Part shown: one piece after another, positions 28,920 to 34,494 of the stretch
Layout of the letters: each line of letters opens with the position of its first letter
Position numbering within the stretch: position 1 is the stretch's first letter
Source of the DNA: CAYNFH01 sp964396385
GTDB lineage: Bacteria; Armatimonadota; Chthonomonadetes; Chthonomonadales; CAJBBX01
Direction of reading: 5' to 3'
NCBI GenBank assembly: GCA_964396385.1
Contig: CAYNFH010000040.1
Coordinates: 1 to 34,494, forward strand
DNA length: 34,494 nucleotides
Position numbers and translations under genes: made by a program
The notes under the pieces: generated by a model
Database searches by the model: none
The model's input: the letters and a program-made list of their open reading frames with translations, nothing else
What the model was told of the DNA's origin: nothing

Positions 28920-30820
28920 ACTTAGCTGGGCGGCAGCCCTGGCGGCTCACGACAGTCTCCAGTCTGCTGACCGCCCTCCTCGCCGTTTCGGCGTGGGGGC
29001 AGCAGCCGTTTGAGCCGATACCGCCTGCCGTTGCGCCGCAGTACCACTTCAACTTCGCCCGCAACTTCTTCCCCTCGCCCGCCGCGGAGAAGGCGCAGCG
29101 CGCCGGCTACGACGCCCTGCTCAGGTCGCTGGAGCGGATGAAGGGCAGCGTCGCATCCACGCCGCAGGACCTGCTCCGCACCCTGGAGCTGAACGACCGC
29201 GCCCAGGCGGAGCTGATGCGCCACGTCATCTACCTCTACCTGCGTTACGCCACCAACACCAGGGATACCGAGGATAACGACACCCAGTCACGCCTCCAGG
29301 CGGAGTTCAACGAGAAGACCAGCTTCATCCAGGACGAGCTGATGCGCATCGACCAGCAGAAGTTCGATGCGTACGCCGCCCGGCTGCCGGCCCTCAAGAA
29401 GTACGCGTTCGAGGTGGAGTCCGCGCGGCGTCTCCGCCCGCACACGCTCTCCCTCAAGGAAGAGGAGCTCCTCAACGCCATCGCGCCCCAGATCAACGAC
29501 TGGCCCGGCGAGCTCTACCAGCGGGCCATCGACGACACCCATTGGGCGAAGGTCTCCACCCCGCAGGGCGAGCTGGACGTGCGCAAGAACGAGGGCGTCC
29601 TGGCCAACAGCCTGGACAGGAAAGTGCGGGAGCAGGCGTTCAAGGAGGAGTACCAGGGGCTGGCCTCCCATCGGGACTTCTACGCCTTCGCGCTGACCAA
29701 GCAGGTGCGGGCGCGGGACCAGGAGTCGCAGCTCAGGCACTACCCGGACTATCCCAGCGAGGCGTACTTCGGCCTCTATCTGACCGAAGCGCAGGTGAAG
29801 GGGCTGTTCGAGCGGTTGGCGGAGCAGGCCGAGTTCAACAAGAGGTACCAGCGCCTCCGCGCCGCCCACGTGCAGAAGATAACCGGCTATCCGAACGTGC
29901 AGGTGTGGGACATGACGGTGGTCCCCCCCGGAGTGCAGCGCCCGCGGTTCACCATTGCGGAGGCGACGAAGGACATCGAAGCAGCGCTCGCGACCTACGG
30001 CGCGCAGTACGCGCGGGAGCTGGCCGCGCTGCTGAACCCGGCCAACGGCCGGCTGGACATTGTGCCCGGCGAGAACCGCGTGCCGGGCGCCTTCTCCTGG
30101 GGCTTTCCGGGCAGCCAGACCAGCATCTTCTACAGCTACAACTTCGAGGGGTACCAGGGCGACGTTTCCACGCTGGCGCATGAGGCGGGCCATGCGGTCC
30201 ACTTCCAGCTCATGGGAGCGAACCACGTTCTGCCCGTCTACACCAGCGGCCCCACCTACTTCACCGAGAGCTTCGCTATGTTCAACGAGCTGCTCATCGC
30301 GGACTACCTCTACCGCAAGGAGACGGACCCCGCCCGCAAGACCATCTTCCTGGAGCAGTTCCTCAACCAGGCCATGAGCGTCTTTGGCATCACGCGACAG
30401 GCCGCGCTGGAGCAGGCGATCTACGACGGGGTGAAGGCGGGCAAGGTCCGCACGGCGGACGACCTGGACGCACTGGCCAAGCGCAACGGCGAGCGCTACT
30501 CCATCTGGTTCGAGAAGAACGACGACCTGAAGATGGAGTGGATAGACGTCCACCACTACTACACGCAGCCGATGTACTACGTGAACTACGTCTTCGCCCA
30601 GTTCCTGGCGCTCAAGTACTACGAGATGTACACGCGGAACCCGAAGGGTTTTATCCCCCGCTACATGGCCATGGTTCGGAACGGGTTCAACTCCGCGCCC
30701 TCCGCCATCCTGGGCAAGTTCCTGGGCATCAGCCTCCAGGATCCGCGGCTCGTTTCGGATGCCTTCAGCATTCTGGACAACCGCATCAAAGCCCTGGAAA
30801 CCCTATACGAAACCCAGTAA
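28913..30820 (+). CDS. Exported M3-family zinc metallopeptidase (oligoendopeptidase/peptidyl-dipeptidase type)
   Basis: A 635-residue zinc peptidase. The zinc site is H423-E-A-G-H427 in the M3 form HExGHxxH, with the third ligand E452 in FTESFAMFNELL. The following FLEQFLNQAMSVFGITRQAALEQAIYDG and the C-terminal IDVHHYYTQPMYYVNYVFAQFLALKYYE match the M3 catalytic region. Residues 1-30 include a signal peptide (LTTVSSLLTALLAVSAWGQQ), so it acts outside the cytoplasm, unlike most M3 enzymes. It probably degrades short peptides. The ATG at 28913 lies at the end of a palindromic repeat that provides AAGGG upstream. Monocistronic in appearance. Confidence 0.92.
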   Translation: MHDLAGRQPWRLTTVSSLLTALLAVSAWGQQPFEPIPPAVAPQYHFNFARNFFPSPAAEKAQRAGYDALLRSLERMKGSVASTPQDLLRTLELNDRAQAELMRHVIYLYLRYATNTRDTEDNDTQSRLQAEFNEKTSFIQDELMRIDQQKFDAYAARLPALKKYAFEVESARRLRPHTLSLKEEELLNAIAPQINDWPGELYQRAIDDTHWAKVSTPQGELDVRKNEGVLANSLDRKVREQAFKEEYQGLASHRDFYAFALTKQVRARDQESQLRHYPDYPSEAYFGLYLTEAQVKGLFERLAEQAEFNKRYQRLRAAHVQKITGYPNVQVWDMTVVPPGVQRPRFTIAEATKDIEAALATYGAQYARELAALLNPANGRLDIVPGENRVPGAFSWGFPGSQTSIFYSYNFEGYQGDVSTLAHEAGHAVHFQLMGANHVLPVYTSGPTYFTESFAMFNELLIADYLYRKETDPARKTIFLEQFLNQAMSVFGITRQAALEQAIYDGVKAGKVRTADDLDALAKRNGERYSIWFEKNDDLKMEWIDVHHYYTQPMYYVNYVFAQFLALKYYEMYTRNPKGFIPRYMAMVRNGFNSAPSAILGKFLGISLQDPRLVSDAFSILDNRIKALETLYETQ

Positions 30821-30920
30821 AAGTACGGGAACAACCGGACACATCGGCCGTCTTCTCCTTATCGATCCGAGTCGTCCGATCGACTCGCTTGCTCGACTTA
30901 CTGAGACGAAGGAGAAGCAA

Positions 30921-31853
30921 ATGCCACAAACGCTGTACGCATCGTTCCCCGATCTCTCAATGGCAGAGAAGGCCGCGGGCGCGCTGCTCGACTACGGCGT
31001 CCGTCAGGAGGACATCAGCCTCGTTTCCAACCAGGGCACGAGTCCGGTAGACGCAACGACCGGAACCGAGCGCCAGGACTTTGCGACCCACTCGGCCACG
31101 CTGGAGGAGCGGACCACCTCCGGCGCTTCCACCATTCCCGTGGAAGATGACGACGTGTACGCCTCCGGCCATAGCGGCACCCAGGAGCGCCGCTCCTTCG
31201 GCAACGAGGTGGCGGAGGGCGGAGACCGCTTCGGCGCGCGGGTGAGCAGCGCGCTGGGCGCCACCAACACTGCGTCCAACTTCGAAGCCGCGGCTGACGC
31301 CCGCGCGGCCAACGACCCGGCGTACACCGCTACCATGGGCGGAGCGGACAACCGGGACGTGAACAACACCTTCACGGACGCCGACGCGAACGACCAGGCC
31401 GACACCGCCGCCGATAACTGGAACCGCGCGAACGAGCCGAACCGCACCGAGCTCGCGGCCAAGCAGGGCCTCAGCACCACCACCGGCGCGGACGCCACCG
31501 TAGGGGCCGAGAAGGGCGCCGGCATCGGGCTGGGTGTCGGGATCCTGGCGGCCATTGCCTCCATGATCGTGCCGGGCTTCGGCCTCGTGGCCGGCGGCGG
31601 CGCGCTCGCAACCGCCATCGGCGGCGTGGTGGGCAGCACCGTGGCGGGCGGCATCGCGGGCGGCGTAACCGGGTACCTGAAGGACCAGGGCGTGCCCGAA
31701 GAGGCGGCCATGCGGTACAACGACGCCTACCAGGGTGGGGGCACCGTTCTCGGGGTCACGGTACCATCCAACGGCATCGACCGCGAGACGGTAGAGCAGG
31801 TAATGCATAAGTACGGCGCCGGCAACGTCGGCGCCTACGGCTCCGCAGCGTAA
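30921..31853 (+). CDS. YflT/DUF1269-like stress-type protein with glycine-zipper segment
   Basis: A 310-residue protein. The ATG at 30921 has GGAG seven bases upstream; the open frame back to 30759 lacks a ribosome site. Residues 1-40 (LYASFPDLSMAEKAAGALLDYGVRQEDISLVSN) resemble the heat-induced/general stress YflT-type ferredoxin-like half domain. A long hydrophilic, probably disordered, N/D/T-rich middle (about 45-195) follows. Then comes a glycine-zipper hydrophobic segment (GAGIGLGVGILAAIASMIVPGFGLVAGGGALATAIGG) and a C-terminal half domain ending in EQVMHKYGAGNV. Proteins of this layout may insert in or associate with the membrane; function unknown. A hairpin CGAGTCG-TCCGAT-CGACTCG (30868-30887) lies in the leader. 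Not linked to its neighbours. Confidence 0.75.
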   Translation: MPQTLYASFPDLSMAEKAAGALLDYGVRQEDISLVSNQGTSPVDATTGTERQDFATHSATLEERTTSGASTIPVEDDDVYASGHSGTQERRSFGNEVAEGGDRFGARVSSALGATNTASNFEAAADARAANDPAYTATMGGADNRDVNNTFTDADANDQADTAADNWNRANEPNRTELAAKQGLSTTTGADATVGAEKGAGIGLGVGILAAIASMIVPGFGLVAGGGALATAIGGVVGSTVAGGIAGGVTGYLKDQGVPEEAAMRYNDAYQGGGTVLGVTVPSNGIDRETVEQVMHKYGAGNVGAYGSAA

Positions 31854-31869
31854 AGCCACCTCCCCCTGA

Positions 31870-31892
31870 CCCCCTCCTTCTCAAGGAGGGGG
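31870..31892 (+). terminator. GC hairpin downstream of the stress-type gene
   Basis: A 10-bp stem CCCCCTCCTT/AAGGAGGGGG with a 3-nt loop starts 17 bp after the stop. No U run follows. The surrounding sequence (up to about 31940) looks like a widespread C-rich intergenic repeat, so its terminator role is uncertain. Confidence 0.35.
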
Positions 31893-32000
31893 CATCTCTC
31901 CTCCCCTTACAAAGGGAAGTGCCCGGGGTGGGGTTCTGAAGCGAGAGCCGATCCCGCGTCGGAACAGCGCCGGGCGGGCAAACGTCCTTACCACAAAGCA

Positions 32001-32067
32001 AGGATGAAGGATGAAGGATGAAGGATGAATCCGGACTCCGGCCATTCATCCTTCATCCTTCATCCTT
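32001..32067. repeat. Heptad repeat forming a large perfect inverted repeat
   Basis: Units AGGATGA repeated four times (32001-32030) face units TTCATCC repeated three times (32044-32067). The arms 32007-32030 and 32044-32067 are perfectly complementary over 24 bp around a 13-nt centre (CCGGACTCCGGCC). Located directly upstream of the membrane fusion protein gene. Confidence 0.9.
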
Positions 32068-32081
32068 CCTGAGGTCACGCC

Positions 32082-32993
32082 ATGTCCGAGCCAGTTGCGG
32101 TTTACCGATACGAGCGGCCACGGCCTCGCTGGGGCCTGCTCATCCTTCTCCTCATCATCGTTTGCGCGGTGGGCGCGTGGATCTACTACAGCACCCGTCC
32201 CCGCGCCGCGGTGGTCGTCCAGCGGGACATCATCGGCTATCTGCCGGCAACCGCGCAGGTGGTTGCGCCGCCGGATGCCGTCGCCAACGTCCCGCCGCCA
32301 TACCAGGCGCCCGTCCAGCAGGTGATGGTCCGGCCGGGCCAGCACATCCACCGGGGCGACGTGCTCATGACGCTCACCTTCCCCAGCGCGCCGGGTCAGA
32401 AGCTCGCCAACATCCGGGCGCCCATCACCGGTACGGTGACCGCCGTCAACGCGCTCTCCGGCCAGGTGGTGGGCCAGGATATCCGCAAGCCCGTCGCGAC
32501 CATCGTGGACCTGGACCGGCTGGAGGTGCAGGCGGATGTCAAGCCGGACCAGGCGTCCGGGCTCAAACCCGGGGCGCCGGTGGTGTTGACGTTCGCGGAG
32601 CTGCCAAACCAGCAGTTCTCCGGCAAGGTGGTACGGCTCACGTCGGCTACCGTGCCGAAGGTGGGCGGCCTCATCAAGGAGAGCGACGTCGCGGCGATCA
32701 TAGACTTCCGGAATACGAAGGACCAGGTACAGCCGGGAATGAAGCCGGAGGTCGCGTTCAAGAGTGAGGAAGCGAAGGACGCCCTCGCCGTCCCGAACGA
32801 GGCGGTCCAGAAGGATGCCAGCGGAAAGCCGATAGTGAAGGCCCTGGTGAACGGCCGGTGGCAACCCGTGGTAGTACAGACCGGCGTGTCTGACGGCCGG
32901 TACACCCAGATCAAGTCCGGTCTCCAGAAGGGAGAGCTTGTTCAGGTCATCCCGAGCGTGGTCAGCGCCGCCAATCTGCCGGGGAAGAGGTGA
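32082..32993 (+). CDS. HlyD/RND-type periplasmic adaptor (membrane fusion protein)
   Basis: A 303-residue membrane fusion protein, which in this family links an inner-membrane pump to the outer envelope. One N-terminal transmembrane helix (about 17-38, WGLLILLLIIVCAVGAWIYY). The lipoyl-like half motif (VQQVMVRPGQHIHRGDVLMTL, then ANIRAPITGTVTAVNALSGQVVG) is interrupted by a very short hairpin, without the long coiled coil needed to reach TolC-like proteins. A beta-barrel part (VVLTFAELPNQQFSGKVVRLTS) and C-terminal membrane-proximal domain (VPNEAVQKDASGKPIVKALVNGRWQPVVVQTG) follow. GAGGT lies eight bases before the ATG. No pump or permease gene is adjacent in the window, so its partner is unknown. 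Confidence 0.88.
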   Translation: MSEPVAVYRYERPRPRWGLLILLLIIVCAVGAWIYYSTRPRAAVVVQRDIIGYLPATAQVVAPPDAVANVPPPYQAPVQQVMVRPGQHIHRGDVLMTLTFPSAPGQKLANIRAPITGTVTAVNALSGQVVGQDIRKPVATIVDLDRLEVQADVKPDQASGLKPGAPVVLTFAELPNQQFSGKVVRLTSATVPKVGGLIKESDVAAIIDFRNTKDQVQPGMKPEVAFKSEEAKDALAVPNEAVQKDASGKPIVKALVNGRWQPVVVQTGVSDGRYTQIKSGLQKGELVQVIPSVVSAANLPGKR

Positions 32994-33002
32994 GCCACAA
33001 CG

Positions 33003-33257
33003 CAGCACCGGGCTGAACCCCGGTGCTATTGGAGGAGAACCCGGCTGAAGCCGGCTGCCGATTCCCAGGCCATCAATGGCCTGTCTGAGCCAAGAAGTCC
33101 CGTTTACGGGACTCTGGTGTCTTCCCGCAGGTACCTGAGCCGGGTTCACCCGGCTTCTTTGTTCAGACAGGCGGTTTACCGCCTGGGCCGCGGGTGCGCC
33201 AACTCCGGAGCCTGAAGGGGTTTCCCTCCAATAGCACCGGGGTTTCAGCCCGGTGCG
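33003..33257. repeat. Array of tetraloop hairpins bounded by inverted arms
   Basis: The outer arms (33003-33034 and 33225-33257) are inverted copies sharing GCACCGGGCTGAA/CCCGGTGCTATTGGAGG-type sequence. Between them lie stems CCGGC-TGAA-GCCGG, AGGCCA-TCAA-TGGCCT (33067-33082), GTCCCG-TTTA-CGGGAC (33097-33112), AGCCGGG-TTCA-CCCGGCT (33138-33155) and CAGGCGG-TTTA-CCGCCTG (33168-33185). No ORF of note. This fills most of the 432-bp gap between two plus-strand genes. Confidence 0.85.
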
Positions 33258-33278
33258 GGGTAGGAACCTGACTCCGCC

Positions 33279-33316
33279 CCTCTCACCTCTCACCTCTCAC
33301 CTCTCACCTCTCACCT
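33279..33316. repeat. Heptad repeat (TCACCTC units)
   Basis: Five tandem copies of TCACCTC, the same unit as the third block inside the AddB-like gene (15336-15363). It lies about 110 bp upstream of the secreted repeat protein start. Confidence 0.9.
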
Positions 33317-33425
33317 AGCATTGGCTGTCACGAGGGAACAAACTGTTCGTACTGCGAGTCATAAGTGCCGCGTTGCCTGGGCCGCCCCAGCGCAGAAGAA
33401 ACACTCTGTTGGGAGGAAGCAACCC

Positions 33426-34391
33426 ATGTCTCGCAACAAGATTCGCCTACTCGTTCCGTTAGCCGTACTTCTCACGGCTTGGTTTGCCGCCGGCTCCGCC
33501 CAGGCCAGCGACACCGTCAGCCGTGAGCTCTGGCGCTTCAGCAACGGCGCCGCCTCCCTGGACTTCATCGACACCAACGGCAACCTGCTCGGCTTCTCCA
33601 ACTTGGGCCCGTACCCGGGGTGGACGGTGCGCCGGGCCGCCGCCGGCTCGGACGGAGTCACCCGCATCCTGTGGGTGAACAGCAATGGAGCCGCGTCCAT
33701 CGACTTCATCGATTCGACCGGCCACTTCCTCGGCTTCTATGACGCCGGGCCGTACGCCGGCTGGAACGCGGAAGACGTGGGAGTGGGGAGCGATAACGTT
33801 ACCCGGCTGCTCTGGGTCAACCGCAGCGGCGAGGTCTCCATCAACTTCATCGATGCTACCGCCCACTTCCTGGGATTCTACGACGATGGCCCCTATCAGG
33901 GCTGGACCCCGGTGAGGCTGGACGTTGGGTCGGACAACATAACGCGCCTCCTCTGGATCCGCACCGACCTGGCCATCTCCATCGACTTCATAGACCAGAA
34001 CGGCAATTTCCTGGGCTTCTACGACGACGGCCCGTACACCGGCTACTCGCCGGTCGACATCACGGTGGGGCCGGACGACGTAACACGCCTGCTGTGGACG
34101 CGCTTTGACGGCCAGGCGTCGATGGACTACATCGATGTGAACAACAGCGGGGCATTTTTTGCCGGATTCTTCGACGAAGGCCCGTTCAATGGCTGGTTAC
34201 CGTTGGCGCTAACCGTCGGTTCGGACAACCTGACACGCCTACTGTGGGAGAACGGGCAAGGGGCCAGCTCTATCGACTTCATAGAGTCCGTCCAGCCGGA
34301 CCAGAACGGAGTGGCGGGACAGTTTGCGGGGTTCGCCGACCAGGGGCCGTATCCCGGATGGACGCCGCTGGATATAGCAGGGAGCAAGTAG
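33426..34391 (+). CDS. Secreted protein of six 47-residue propeller-like repeats
   Basis: A 321-residue exported protein. The ATG at 33426 has GGGAGGAAG upstream; a frame open from 33321 has no ribosome site. Signal peptide residues 1-27 (AGSAQAS). The mature chain is six tandem repeats of about 47 residues with consensus L-W-x-x-x-x-G-x-x-S-I-D-F-I-D-x-x-G-x-F-L-G-F-Y-D-x-G-P-Y-x-G-W-x-P-x-x-x-x-V-G-S-D-x-V-T-R-L. The fifth and sixth repeats carry short insertions. Repeat length and the W and G-P-Y-x-G-W pattern suggest beta-propeller blades; similar secreted repeat proteins with T-R-L-L-W are known to me from Armatimonadota, function unknown. A hairpin repeat follows the gene. Confidence 0.82.
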   Translation: MSRNKIRLLVPLAVLLTAWFAAGSAQASDTVSRELWRFSNGAASLDFIDTNGNLLGFSNLGPYPGWTVRRAAAGSDGVTRILWVNSNGAASIDFIDSTGHFLGFYDAGPYAGWNAEDVGVGSDNVTRLLWVNRSGEVSINFIDATAHFLGFYDDGPYQGWTPVRLDVGSDNITRLLWIRTDLAISIDFIDQNGNFLGFYDDGPYTGYSPVDITVGPDDVTRLLWTRFDGQASMDYIDVNNSGAFFAGFFDEGPFNGWLPLALTVGSDNLTRLLWENGQGASSIDFIESVQPDQNGVAGQFAGFADQGPYPGWTPLDIAGSK

Positions 34392-34439
34392 AGGTTAGGT
34401 GAGGGGTAAAGAACCTCCAGCCCGCGCGCCACACCCATG

Positions 34440-34494
34440 CGCCGGGCTGGAACCCCGGCGCTATTGAAAGGAAACCCGGCTGAAGCCGGCTCCG
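34440..34494. repeat. Truncated copy of the tetraloop hairpin element
   Basis: GCCGGG-x-CCCGGCGCTATTGAAAGG followed by CCCGGCTGAAGCCGGCT repeats the left end of the array at 33003-33057. It is cut by the end of the window. Confidence 0.75.

Noticed and set aside
32046..33293. 415-residue open frame on the minus strand over the adaptor gene
   Set aside because: It is antisense to a clear HlyD-type gene, runs through the hairpin array and heptad repeats, and shows no domain.
33003..33316. CRISPR array
   Set aside because: The hairpins differ in sequence and the heptads are contiguous without spacers; no cas gene is nearby.

Overview
The window is a GC-rich chromosomal stretch from an environmental bacterium, most likely a member of Armatimonadota. 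The main clue is a run of five type IV pseudopilin-like genes of the 'prepilin N-terminus plus H-X9-DG' type, carrying the QDYDE signature that is heavily expanded in that phylum. Secreted repeat proteins, an ASPIC/UnbV-TPR pair and many small palindromic and heptad repeats fit the same picture. The phylum call is inference from these families. I see no tRNA, rRNA, CRISPR array, intact transposase or phage gene.

Layout. 71-7150 (minus) is a probable operon: PfkB/adenosine-kinase-like kinase, exported AMMECR1-domain protein, 1502-aa alpha-2-macroglobulin with an intact thioester, and a TlpA-like thioredoxin that lacks its second active-site cysteine. 7516-9645 (plus) is an exported metallophosphoesterase fused to a PQQ-type propeller. 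9708-14180 (minus) holds an acyltransferase-3 membrane enzyme, a CRTAC1-type FG-GAP/ASPIC lipoprotein and a TPR protein; the last two overlap by ATGA. 14344-17604 (plus) is an AddB-like nuclease with a 4Fe-4S cysteine set. 17703-20603 (minus) is an operon of a 67-aa protein, a nucleotidyltransferase, pyrG and ppa. It is preceded by a promoter, a GGGC start site and a GC-rich attenuator hairpin that closely fit the CTP-sensing pyrG control known from Bacillus.

20716-27563 (minus) is the most distinctive region. Five pseudopilin-like genes are each followed by one or two tiny membrane-anchored proteins (63-82 residues, mostly lipoproteins). Four of the six small proteins share a Y-Y-T-G-P-[MF] motif although their anchors differ (lipobox or transmembrane helix). 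Two of these units have clear sigma-70 promoters and long, homologous 5' leaders closed by a complementary long-range stem, which makes them candidates for a new structured leader RNA. A decayed sixth pseudopilin lies upstream between two direct repeats.

28295-34391 (plus) carries two small unknown ORFs, an M3 peptidase, a YflT/DUF1269-like stress protein, an HlyD-type membrane fusion protein and a secreted protein of six 47-residue repeats.

Repeats run through the whole window. Heptad/octad tandem repeats built on a TCA-containing unit sit between genes, supply the stop codons of three adjacent genes, and are inserted in frame into three large proteins. A second class consists of short hairpins with 4-nt loops, singly or in an array. 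A third is a GTCATCCCGAGC...GGGATCTGCTTTA-type dispersed repeat.
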